Shown piece by piece: positions 6,956-13,926 of a stretch of 24,659 nt of DNA (within the stretch, counting starts at the first letter, position 1; each line of letters opens with the position of its first letter). The notes under the pieces are model-generated. The model was not told the DNA's origin, did not search any database, and saw only the letters and a program-made list of their open reading frames with translations. The translations under genes and the position numbers were made by a program. Origin of the DNA: CAKOSP01 sp964549115 (GTDB lineage Bacteria > Bacillota_I > Bacilli_A > RF39 > UBA660); assembly GCA_964549115.1 (NCBI GenBank), contig CAZJTX010000013.1, positions 1-24,659 of the forward strand. Reading direction: 5' to 3'.

Positions 6956-8518
6956 ATGAAAAGATTTAATAATAGAGTAAGAAATCTTTCACTAACTTTA
7001 ATAGGACTGTTAATAATAGCGCTGTCAATCGCTTATGCATATATGGCCCCTCTAATAGGAGAGAGTGCCAAAACAAAAGTGGATATTATTAGTAGTACAT
7101 TAGATAAACTTACTTTTGAACAAGGAGATCCAATTGGCTTAACTATTAATTTAGAGACTTTAGGAGAAGGTCAAGGTAATGAGTCGGGATCTACCACATC
7201 GTCAGTTAAATTAGTAGCGAATAACAATTCGAATGAAGCTACTAAATATTATGATGTTACTTTTGATATAGAACATAACGAATTCTTTTACACAACTCAA
7301 AATAATACACCAGAAATAATACTTACAATTAAAGATCAAAATAATAATAATGTTACTTCAATATCTGGTGTAACTTATGTTAATCAAGGAGGAGTGTTGG
7401 GTTTTGACATAACTGAATACGAAGGCGAGATAACTGTAAAGAGCAAACGAGAAATAACAACGACGTCATCAACAACAGGCATAACTCATACTTGGACAGC
7501 GATAATAACTTTTATACACTTAGACTCGGATCAAAGTGACATAGAAGGCAAAACAATGAGTGCCAATTTGATAATAAAAGAGCCAGCTCCCACTTTTGCT
7601 GAAACGATTTTAGTTAATAATGGCGGAAAAGAATACATAGAAACAAAATCTCACCCATTTAATGAAATGGCTGACACTAACGAAGGCATGTACGCAATGG
7701 AAGACGATTACGGAACAAGTTATTATTTTAGAGGAGCCGTTGATAACAATTGGGTTAAATTTGCAAATTATTATTGGCGGATAGTTCGCATAAACGGTGA
7801 CGGTTCGGTTAAACTAATATATACTGGAGCAACTTCCCCGATCGAAGAGCAAAAGGCGGTAATGGAAGGTTGGGGTACCGGAGCAGAAACAAGCGCGTTT
7901 AACTCTTCTTTTGACAGTGCTGAATATATAGGCTATATGTATACATTGAATGAACACAGGGGGCACTCTACAAGCAGTACAATAAAAACAAAACTAGACA
8001 CATGGTATACAAATAACTTGTCCGATTATGAAGAATACCTAAGTGACTTTGTAGTATGTAACGACAGAGGTTTTACGATAGATAACTGGACTCCTATAGG
8101 ATTGCCAGAAATAGCAAAGTTTTCGGATGCATATAGAAGATTTTCCTCATATAGAGTCCCCCAATTAATATGTCCTCATAAAGAAGATAGGTATACAGTA
8201 AATGATGTAACAATAGGAAACGGAAAATTAACCAGTCCAATTGGATTATTAACTGCAGATGAGGCAGTTTTGGCTGGGGGCGATACACTATCTGATAATG
8301 ATTCCTATTATTTATATACTAATCAAATGTATTGGTTAATATCTCCGTATTTTATCTCTAAAGATTATCCTCTCAATTTTTTTGTACAATCGACCGGCAT
8401 TGTGACTAATGACATCGTATTTGGTACTCGCGGAGTACGTCCTGTTATTGCGATTTTGCCTTCTGCATCTGTAACTGGCATGGGGCTATGGAATGATCCA
8501 TATATAGTAGTACCTTGA
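6956..8518 (+). CDS. Predicted surface protein, paralogue of the broken gene at 1-1143
   Basis: 520 residues. A basic N-terminus and hydrophobic segment (about 10-30, LTLIGLLIIALSIAYAY) form a signal or anchor resembling those of TasA/camelysin-like exported proteins. Residues about 35-215 are Asn/Thr/Ser-rich beta-type sequence. From about 225 a second domain begins: AMEDDYGTSYYFRGAV, NNWVKFANYYWRIVRING, LSDFVVC and PIGLLTADEA are shared closely with the paralogue. The stretch at about 459-500 is divergent, and then GVRPVI and NDPYIV are conserved again. That pattern of fixed frame and variable patch is typical of FGE/C-type-lectin-like ligand-binding domains. I do not recognise a named family. 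The gene has its own promoter and no visible ribosome site. No sortase motif or C-terminal helix is seen. Function may be adhesion or ligand binding; unproven. Confidence 0.75.
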   Translation: MKRFNNRVRNLSLTLIGLLIIALSIAYAYMAPLIGESAKTKVDIISSTLDKLTFEQGDPIGLTINLETLGEGQGNESGSTTSSVKLVANNNSNEATKYYDVTFDIEHNEFFYTTQNNTPEIILTIKDQNNNNVTSISGVTYVNQGGVLGFDITEYEGEITVKSKREITTTSSTTGITHTWTAIITFIHLDSDQSDIEGKTMSANLIIKEPAPTFAETILVNNGGKEYIETKSHPFNEMADTNEGMYAMEDDYGTSYYFRGAVDNNWVKFANYYWRIVRINGDGSVKLIYTGATSPIEEQKAVMEGWGTGAETSAFNSSFDSAEYIGYMYTLNEHRGHSTSSTIKTKLDTWYTNNLSDYEEYLSDFVVCNDRGFTIDNWTPIGLPEIAKFSDAYRRFSSYRVPQLICPHKEDRYTVNDVTIGNGKLTSPIGLLTADEAVLAGGDTLSDNDSYYLYTNQMYWLISPYFISKDYPLNFFVQSTGIVTNDIVFGTRGVRPVIAILPSASVTGMGLWNDPYIVVP

Positions 8519-8551
8519 GTTCTTAAAATATCCCGAAGCCTAACAACACGT

Positions 8552-8578
8552 TTGGCACTCTCGGTTGACAACTGCTAA
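8552..8578 (+). promoter_or_regulatory. CIRCE-like HrcA operator
   Basis: TTGGCACTC-N9-AACTGCTAA matches the consensus TTAGCACTC-N9-GAGTGCTAA with three mismatches and the exact nine-base spacing. It covers the -35 of the hsp20 promoter, so bound HrcA would block RNA polymerase. hrcA itself is not in the window. Confidence 0.8.
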
Positions 8579-8593
8579 CGATTGTGTTAATAT
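8565..8593 (+). promoter_or_regulatory. hsp20 promoter inside the CIRCE region
   Basis: Perfect TTGACA (8565-8570), a 17-base spacer, then TAATAT (8588-8593) with TG at 8585-8586. The -35 lies between the CIRCE arms. Confidence 0.75.
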
Positions 8594-8612
8594 TTAGTTA
8601 GGAGGCGATAAT

Positions 8613-9002
8613 ATGAACTTAATACCAAGAACTTTCTTTTTGGATGATGTATTTGATGGACTTTTAACTTCAAGAGAAACACCTTCATTCAAGTGTGATA
8701 TTTATGAGAAAAATGATAAATATTACATAGAGGCTGATCTTCCTGGATATAAAAAAGAAGATGTTCAAATTGAAACTGATAATGGTTATCTAACTCTTAA
8801 AGTATCAAAAGTAAAAGATGTCAAAGATGAGAAAAAGAATTACATCAAAAGAGAAAGATATTCAAGTGAATATCAAAGAAGTTTTTATACCGGTGATATA
8901 AATCCGGAAGAAGTAAAAGCAACGTTTAAAAATGGCGTCTTACAAATAGAAATTCCAAAAGAAGAAATCGTGGAAACAAAAAAAGTTATTGAAATTCAAT
9001 AA
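8613..9002 (+). CDS. hsp20: Hsp20 / small heat-shock protein
   Basis: 129 residues. A short N-terminal arm precedes the alpha-crystallin domain (about 25-118), which contains KYYIEADLPGYKKEDVQIE, NGYLTLKVSK and the conserved FKNGVLQIEIPK near its end. The C-terminal IEI (126-128) is the I-x-I motif that docks subunits into oligomers. Small heat-shock proteins hold unfolded proteins in an ATP-independent way for refolding by DnaK. GGAGG stands at 8601-8605. The CIRCE operator upstream implies HrcA-controlled heat induction. The end of the gene forms the left arm of its own terminator, so the IEI codons are part of the hairpin. Confidence 0.95.
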   Translation: MNLIPRTFFLDDVFDGLLTSRETPSFKCDIYEKNDKYYIEADLPGYKKEDVQIETDNGYLTLKVSKVKDVKDEKKNYIKRERYSSEYQRSFYTGDINPEEVKATFKNGVLQIEIPKEEIVETKKVIEIQ

Positions 9003-9010
9003 CTTTTTTT
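8978..9010. terminator. Bidirectional terminator of hsp20 and the 9024-9524 gene
   Basis: A perfect 15-bp stem (8978-8992 with 8996-9010) and three-base loop, A-tract on the left and T-tract on the right. It contains the last codons and stop of hsp20 and lies 13 bases past the stop of the convergent gene. Confidence 0.85.
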
Positions 9011-9023
9011 TATTTAACAATCT

Positions 9024-9524
9024 TTATTCAGTAATAACTCTTTCTTGGTTATTTCTAATAGCAAATAAGAATATAGGGGTTAACATTCCGAATGATAAGA
9101 CATTAAATATTGTCATTACAACTGCTTTATCACTTAATTTATCAAATAATTTATGAGTAGCTATAAAGAATAATACTATATAGCCTAATCCAGCAAAACC
9201 AAAAAATGGTATTTTGCTAGCAAAGGTCATTAAGCCCATTAAAACAGCTAGTGCAATACCAACATTATCATCCATTGCTACTTTTCCTAATAAATATACA
9301 TTTAATATTGGTACCCATGCAAACCATGAATTATTTAAGTTTTGATTTTTGGCAATTTTTGATAAACCTAATCCATTAAATACGTATAAAATAATAGCAA
9401 TGATAAAAAAGAATAACACAAAAATAACTAAAAACCCTATTAGTGCTCCCAGAAAACCGCCGACATTAGCTCCAGTTAAAAAATCAAAATCCATGTTTCC
9501 GCCTGTTAATGTATCAAATTCCAT
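9024..9524 (-). CDS. Small polytopic membrane protein of unknown function
   Basis: 166 residues. The N-terminus has a small internal repeat (FDTLTGGN / FDFLTGAN), then about four hydrophobic segments (near 26-52, 88-104, 107-125 and 132-152). Between the first two is GLSKIAKNQNLNNSWFAWVPILNVYLLGKVA, which resembles a motif of small uncharacterised Firmicutes membrane proteins (DUF5684-like; from memory, not checked). The start is fixed by a perfect AGGAGG complement at 9528-9533; a second Met at residue 11 is possible. It lies 31 bases downstream of the 9555-9965 gene on the same strand and may share its transcript. No function can be inferred. Confidence 0.75.
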   Translation of the reverse strand: MEFDTLTGGNMDFDFLTGANVGGFLGALIGFLVIFVLFFFIIAIILYVFNGLGLSKIAKNQNLNNSWFAWVPILNVYLLGKVAMDDNVGIALAVLMGLMTFASKIPFFGFAGLGYIVLFFIATHKLFDKLSDKAVVMTIFNVLSFGMLTPIFLFAIRNNQERVITE

Positions 9525-9548
9525 ATTTCCTCCTTTCGTGCTCTATCT

Positions 9549-9567
9549 AAAAGATTAATTATCTTTT
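9549..9567 (-). terminator. Weak hairpin at the end of the 9555-9965 gene
   Basis: A 7-bp stem, AAAAGAT / ATCTTTT, overlaps the stop codon of the 9555-9965 gene. Only a poor T-tract follows on the reverse strand, so it may reduce but not end transcription into the next gene. Confidence 0.3.
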
Positions 9568-9965
9568 TGATAACTTATTAATTTATTGGCTTTTTTATGC
9601 ATTTTGCCAATTAAATTTCTTATAACATCAAACAATATATTATATTTTTTATCATAGCTTATTATTTCACTAGTTTGGTTGGTATTTATATTATATTGTT
9701 CTCTTGCAACGATTCTTATTTCCCCAATTGCATTTAATGCATCTTCTTTATCTTTATCACTTAGATATTCGCTTTTAACCAAATTATCTTTTATAAAGTT
9801 ACAATCATCTTCAAATGCAACACCCCAACTCACACTTCCTTTAAATTGTATTTGATAAGCTAATTTTTCAATTAAACGAAGTAATTCTCCTTGTAAGCTA
9901 TCAGCCTTACCTTCACTAGGTACTAAATTATCCCAAATATATTCACATTCTTCTAAAAATTCCAT
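9555..9965 (-). CDS. Conserved-looking small soluble protein, function unknown
   Basis: 136 residues, mostly helical, acidic, with no signal peptide or membrane helix. Segments such as EYIWDNLVPSEGKADSLQGELLRLIEKLAYQ and WGVAFEDDCNFIKDNL give the feel of a small conserved helical family, but I cannot name it. The ATG at 9965 is preferred to one seven codons upstream: AAGGAG sits five to six bases before it, inside the last codons of the metallopeptidase gene, whose TAA ends one base earlier. This tight coupling suggests a partner or immunity-like role for the neighbouring peptidase, which is speculative. Confidence 0.7.
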   Translation of the reverse strand: MEFLEECEYIWDNLVPSEGKADSLQGELLRLIEKLAYQIQFKGSVSWGVAFEDDCNFIKDNLVKSEYLSDKDKEDALNAIGEIRIVAREQYNINTNQTSEIISYDKKYNILFDVIRNLIGKMHKKANKLISYQKDN

Positions 9966-9966
9966 T

Positions 9967-11877
9967 TTATCTCCTTTTAGTCCCATCGTTTGATATATTT
10001 TCTTTAAAGTTGTTAGGTGTTATTGTCGATGATCTTATACTGTGTTTTTCATCGGTTATATTTAATTTATTAGCTAGATATGTTTTTCTTTCGTTTAAGT
10101 GTTTTAATTCATCTTTAATACTTAGACTTTTATCTAACTTTAAGCTTGTTTTTAATCTTTTAATGTTTTGAACAATTAAATTATATTCAAATAAATTTCT
10201 ATTATAATCTTTATGATTGTCTATATTTAATGAATTGTTTTCTTTTACTAAGTTTATACCTTGTACTTTGTTTTTTGATTTAGTTTTCGATAATTCGTTA
10301 AACACATCATTTAACTTAGCATCTTTATTTGTATCTATTACTACATCAGAAAATGCTAAATAAGATTTATTATTATGTAAAACAGACATTGATATTACAT
10401 TGTTTCTATCATATACCAATATTTCTTTATCTGTCCCCAAAACGTTATATTTTAAAGCTTTTTCAATAGTATAGGCATTATCCAATATTCTTCCATCTGA
10501 TCTAACCATATTAGCATTAATATTATAAGTAACTCCGTTTGGTTCTATATCTCCGATTAATTCAACACCATCTTTATAATGAATTAAATAAATTTCTGGT
10601 ATTTTAGTTTCTTTGTAATTTACAAGAGGCATTGTAAATTTTTCTAGTTTTACAATTCCTTCTTTACTTTGAATAATATTTCTAATTTTATCAAAATCTT
10701 TTTCATAATATTCATGAAATAATCCCTCTAATTTATTTAGGTCATCTTGTATTTTGATTTTTCTTTTTTTAAAGTCGATATTTCTAATATCTATATCAAT
10801 AAACTCATGTGGTCTTCTGGAATTAATTATTCTAGATATATAATTGTTATTTTGATTCTTTTTAATAATTAAATTTGTAATAGGGGAGGTTAGTATTTCT
10901 CCATCTTCAGTAATGACAAGTTTTTCATCAGCAAAGAAATATTCTGCTACGTCTTTGTTGTGATATTTAGTAAGGCAAGTATAATTATGTTGAATTTCTC
11001 TGAATTTTGATCTAATGATATCCTCAATATCATCTAGATTGTTGCTTTTAATATAGTCAAACTCTAATCCTCTTAATGTTTCAATTACATGATCAACGTG
11101 TCTAGCTGGAGCGTTATTAATTTTATCGTATATATAACGAAACTCATCATAATTATTTATATTAGCATTTGTTAAAGCATATTTAATTAAATGTTTTTGA
11201 GCTGCTACATAATTTTGATTAAACATAGCTTTATTTAATATAAATTCCCCTCTGTTAGTCGAGTGGTGATATTGGTTGGAAAGTTCTAAAAATTTAAGCC
11301 AATCATCATTAATAAAAGGAGGTTCTAATTTTCCTTGTAAAAATCTTACAAAAGTAAATTCTTCACCCACAAGATCTAAATATAGTTGGACTAATTTAAC
11401 TTGTGCTTCATAACCATTAGGAGCCTTACCTAATATTTTGCTTGTTAATATTTCAGTTAATCCCTCATTTAAAAACACTTTAATATCCTCGATTTCACTA
11501 ACTGCATTTACTTTCATATCATGCATTACTAAAAAATGTATAAATTCATGTATTAAAGTTTTTTCTATTTTGTCTGGCTCATTAGCCATTTTTTTATTAA
11601 TAGTAATTTCGCTATTATAATAAGAATATACTCCTCTAGCTCTATATATTTTTGGAATATTACCAAGTTTGATTTTTAAATTTCTAAAGCCATCTAAAGA
11701 AGATAAATAATTTTGAAATAATTTACCATAATTAACAATGTTGGTATATCCTTTTTTCTCAAAGTAATATTGAATTTTACGCATAGCACTATTAAATATA
11801 GGTATTAACTTTTTATCTATATTAATATTGTCTATTGCTTCTTTTGTAACTAAATCTAAAAATGGTCTGTCGCTCAT
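9967..11877 (-). CDS. Putative HExxH zinc metallopeptidase, large C-terminal region
   Basis: 636 residues, no signal peptide, so probably cytoplasmic. The zinc-binding motif H110-E-F-I-H114 sits in TLIHEFIHFLVMHD. It is followed by FLNEGLTEIL (135-144), whose E138 or E142 would be the third zinc ligand as in gluzincins (HExxH...NExxE). An upstream beta-strand, YYNSEITINKKM, fits the edge strand typical of the minigluzincin/SprT-like class. Residues about 270-630 are mixed beta and helical sequence I do not recognise. The gene lies 31 bases after a metallo-beta-lactamase-fold gene and is coupled to the small gene at 9555-9965. GGAG precedes the ATG. The substrate is unknown, and the second half may be a sensor or targeting domain. 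Confidence 0.75.
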   Translation of the reverse strand: MSDRPFLDLVTKEAIDNINIDKKLIPIFNSAMRKIQYYFEKKGYTNIVNYGKLFQNYLSSLDGFRNLKIKLGNIPKIYRARGVYSYYNSEITINKKMANEPDKIEKTLIHEFIHFLVMHDMKVNAVSEIEDIKVFLNEGLTEILTSKILGKAPNGYEAQVKLVQLYLDLVGEEFTFVRFLQGKLEPPFINDDWLKFLELSNQYHHSTNRGEFILNKAMFNQNYVAAQKHLIKYALTNANINNYDEFRYIYDKINNAPARHVDHVIETLRGLEFDYIKSNNLDDIEDIIRSKFREIQHNYTCLTKYHNKDVAEYFFADEKLVITEDGEILTSPITNLIIKKNQNNNYISRIINSRRPHEFIDIDIRNIDFKKRKIKIQDDLNKLEGLFHEYYEKDFDKIRNIIQSKEGIVKLEKFTMPLVNYKETKIPEIYLIHYKDGVELIGDIEPNGVTYNINANMVRSDGRILDNAYTIEKALKYNVLGTDKEILVYDRNNVISMSVLHNNKSYLAFSDVVIDTNKDAKLNDVFNELSKTKSKNKVQGINLVKENNSLNIDNHKDYNRNLFEYNLIVQNIKRLKTSLKLDKSLSIKDELKHLNERKTYLANKLNITDEKHSIRSSTITPNNFKENISNDGTKRR

Positions 11878-11908
11878 GGTTCTCCTTATTATTACCTATA
11901 TTTTACCA

Positions 11909-12625
11909 TTATTTTAGTATAATATCATCATAATCTTTCGCTATTACTATATTAGGATGTTTTAACTTCATTAATTCTTTTCTAGTTAAATCATTCATAT
12001 GACTAACAATATATTTACATTTAGGATATTTTGCATCTAGTTTTAGGATATCATCAATTCCCATATGTCTATGATCCCCAGTTATAGAGGTACAATCACA
12101 TACTAAATAACTGGAAATTTTTGCCATGTTTTCTATTTCTTCGCTATACCTTGCATCTCCTGTAAAACTAACTACTAAATTATCTTTTTTAAATGTATAT
12201 CCGAAACTATTTTTTAAAGAACTATGTTGAACTTTAACTCTATTAATTTCATAATCATTAATTTGGATTGTTTCATCATTAATTTTATTTATCTCAACAC
12301 CATTATATATTTTTTTAACTGTATTAGGAAAAGCTAATTTCACAGAATCTTTAATTTTTTTAAAACCGCTTTTATGTGTATATATATTAATTTTGTTATT
12401 ACAATTATCTAATTTACTTAATAGTAAAAAAGGTATATCAAAAAAATGATCACCATGATAATGAGTAATTAATAAGTAATTAATATCGCTAGGTAAAATA
12501 TTTTCTTTTATTAAAGCTTTATTAGTCCCATTAGGAATATCAAATAATATATCATTGTCAATTAAATAGGAAGCACTATTGTAAATGCTTTTCATATCTC
12601 CTGATCCAATTATTTTTAATTTCAT
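11909..12625 (-). CDS. Metallo-beta-lactamase-fold hydrolase (RNase Z-like)
   Basis: 238 residues, the length of compact MBL-fold proteins. The metal motif is THYHGDH (HxHxDH) after the strand INYLLI. Later motifs are VQHSSLKNSFGY, VVSFTGDARYSE (bridging Asp), DHRHMGIDDI and IVSHMND (final His). The domain shape and the HRHMG segment resemble the RNase Z/PhnP-like part of the superfamily, but the long exosite arm of true tRNase Z is not evident. A phosphodiesterase or cyclic-nucleotide role is equally possible. It is first in a reverse-strand group with the HExxH protein. AGGTGA (complement of 12630-12635) precedes the ATG. Confidence 0.85.
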   Translation of the reverse strand: MKLKIIGSGDMKSIYNSASYLIDNDILFDIPNGTNKALIKENILPSDINYLLITHYHGDHFFDIPFLLLSKLDNCNNKINIYTHKSGFKKIKDSVKLAFPNTVKKIYNGVEINKINDETIQINDYEINRVKVQHSSLKNSFGYTFKKDNLVVSFTGDARYSEEIENMAKISSYLVCDCTSITGDHRHMGIDDILKLDAKYPKCKYIVSHMNDLTRKELMKLKHPNIVIAKDYDDIILK

Positions 12626-12638
12626 GATATCACCTAGT

Positions 12639-12667
12639 ATAATCTTACCATATTTTAGCGTTGTAAA
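12639..12667 (-). promoter_or_regulatory. Likely promoter of the MBL-fold/metallopeptidase group
   Basis: Reverse strand TTTACA (complement of 12662-12667), 17-base spacer, GATTAT (complement of 12639-12644). The -10 is imperfect (four of six). Confidence 0.45.
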
Positions 12668-12711
12668 TAAGATGTATAGTTATTTTAAAGTGTTAAAAAC
12701 ATAATATATAT

Positions 12712-12786
12712 ATGGTAGAGTTTAGTTACTCTACTATGAAATTTGTCTTTCTTTCCCATAAGAAAAACCTCTTAGGAGGTTTTTTT
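12712..12786 (+). ncRNA. Candidate small RNA or orphan leader in a divergent intergenic gap
   Basis: An 8-9 bp hairpin (arms at 12712-12720 and 12729-12737, core GTAGAG/CTCTAC) is followed by a pyrimidine-rich linker and a strong intrinsic terminator at 12764-12786. The two neighbouring genes point away from each other, so neither needs a rightward terminator here. A transcript of about 75 bases is the simplest explanation. The promoter is uncertain: an AT-rich CATAAT lies at 12700-12705 with no good -35. No known RNA family is recognised. Confidence 0.3.
12764..12786 (+). terminator. Rho-independent terminator in the divergent gap
   Basis: AAAACCTC / GAGGTTTT stem (12764-12771 with 12776-12783), TTAG loop, and a run of seven Ts to 12786. 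The forward direction is clear. It lies upstream of the lipoprotein promoter, so it ends some other short transcript. Confidence 0.7.
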
Positions 12787-12806
12787 GATTTAATGTAACT
12801 AATTTA

Positions 12807-12815
12807 TGTTATATT
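12807..12815 (+). promoter_or_regulatory. Extended -10 promoter of the lipoprotein gene 12835-13662
   Basis: TGTTATATT (TG plus TATATT at 12810-12815) with a loose TTGATT 19 bases upstream (12785-12790). The start falls near the AAGGAG ribosome site (12822-12827), giving a very short leader. Confidence 0.5.
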
Positions 12816-12834
12816 ATGGTTAAGGAGAACGCAT

Positions 12835-13662
12835 ATGAAGAAAAAAATATTAATTCTTGTATTAATTTTATTAATTACTGGATGTGGTAAAAACGATAGC
12901 TTTAAAGGTTCATCTATTAAAAGTACTGGTGAACATCTTGAATTAACAATTGATCTTGATATTAAAAAGGGTAGTGAAGAATCATATTATGTTTACTTTA
13001 TGCCAAAAGGTACAAGAGAGACTGATGTTGAAAAAGGAACAATGTCTGGTTATGTAGGGCCCTTAGAAATTAAAAGTGATGGGGTGTTACATATTAATAT
13101 GATGGAAGATTATCTACTTACATCTATATTGGATACAACAGACGATGCTACACTGGAAGTGTTTGTTACAACTAAAGAAGATCATTTAATTAGAAATCCC
13201 TTAAATGAAACAATAGAACTAGTGTTTTATCAAAGAAAAGTAGACGAACATCTAACAGATTATTATTTTCCAGTATCTAAACTTACAATACCAATTACGG
13301 ATGAATATCCCGATGGTGTATTATCCCTACCATTTCCAGATGCTACATTTGTTATAAAGTTATTATTTGAAGATGCAAAAGAAGATGATGGAAGTTATGA
13401 AGTGTCCATTCATTGGAATGATCCTAAGAAACCAGATGTATTGGGTATATATAGAACAGGTAAAGTAGCAAGATATTATAATTATTGGGATACCACGTTT
13501 TATGAAAAGGATACCTTAGCAAGTAGAACAGGAAAAATAGTTGTAAGAGTTTTTGCTACCAACGAAATTGTAGAGTATGAAGGATATCCTAAAACAATAT
13601 CGTTTGATAAGGATGGTAAATGTCTCCAAGGAGATATTGTCAAGATAAATATGGATTCTTAA
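12835..13662 (+). CDS. Lipoprotein of unknown function
   Basis: 275 residues. A short basic and hydrophobic signal peptide ends in the lipobox LITGC, so Cys17 is the lipidation site and the mature protein sits on the outer membrane face. The body is beta-rich and acidic, with alternating strands such as EHLELTIDLDI and GKIVVRVFATNEIVEYEGYP, suggesting one or two beta-sandwich domains (about 30-160 and 170-270). No catalytic motif is seen and I do not recognise the family. It is monocistronic: own promoter, AAGGAG ribosome site, and a hairpin terminator right after the stop. Confidence 0.8.
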   Translation: MKKKILILVLILLITGCGKNDSFKGSSIKSTGEHLELTIDLDIKKGSEESYYVYFMPKGTRETDVEKGTMSGYVGPLEIKSDGVLHINMMEDYLLTSILDTTDDATLEVFVTTKEDHLIRNPLNETIELVFYQRKVDEHLTDYYFPVSKLTIPITDEYPDGVLSLPFPDATFVIKLLFEDAKEDDGSYEVSIHWNDPKKPDVLGIYRTGKVARYYNYWDTTFYEKDTLASRTGKIVVRVFATNEIVEYEGYPKTISFDKDGKCLQGDIVKINMDS

Positions 13663-13669
13663 ATTATTC

Positions 13670-13709
13670 AAAATAAAACCTCAAATTAATAGTTTGAGTT
13701 TTATTTTTT
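13670..13709 (+). terminator. Terminator of the 12835-13662 lipoprotein gene
   Basis: A long stem formed by AAAATAAAACCTCAAA and TTTGAGTTTTATTTT with one bulged C, loop TTAATAG, ending in a T-rich tail. Confidence 0.75.
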
Positions 13710-13811
13710 AATTGGAGCATTGAACTAGTATATTACAAATTAATGCCTCATAAAGTTTCTAACAGTAACTTATATGAATAGTATAACATTTGTAGTGTTA
13801 AACGCAAAACG

Positions 13812-13877
13812 TTTAAAAAGTGCTCACCAATAATATTAAAAAGTGCTCACCAATCCTCTTAAAAAACGCTCATTTTT
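13812..13877. repeat. Three iteron-like repeats with 23-bp period
   Basis: TTAAAAAGTGCTCACCAAT occurs at about 13813-13831 and again 23 bases later (13836-13854). A degenerate third copy, TTAAAAAACGCTCAT, lies another 23 bases on (13859-13873). The cluster ends just before the -35 of the AAA ATPase gene. The rest of the 13711-13878 gap is AT-rich with a small AAACG/CGTTT inverted repeat (13800-13814); no gene is seen. Confidence 0.7.
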
Positions 13878-13878
13878 G

Positions 13879-13907
13879 TTGTGGGAATATTCGAAATAAG
13901 GTATAAT
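13879..13907 (+). promoter_or_regulatory. Promoter of the AAA ATPase gene
   Basis: TTGTGG (13879-13884), 17-base spacer, perfect TATAAT (13902-13907). The start falls at about 13914, immediately before the GGAGG ribosome site. Confidence 0.6.
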
Positions 13908-13926
13908 ATATTTAATGGAGGTTGTT

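Noticed and set aside
12712..12786. T-box or known riboswitch leader for the lipoprotein gene
   Set aside because: No T-box motif or specifier loop, and the downstream gene has its own promoter after the terminator.
13711..13926. A complete insertion sequence
   Set aside because: Only end-like repeats are seen; there is no transposase frame or flanking target duplication.
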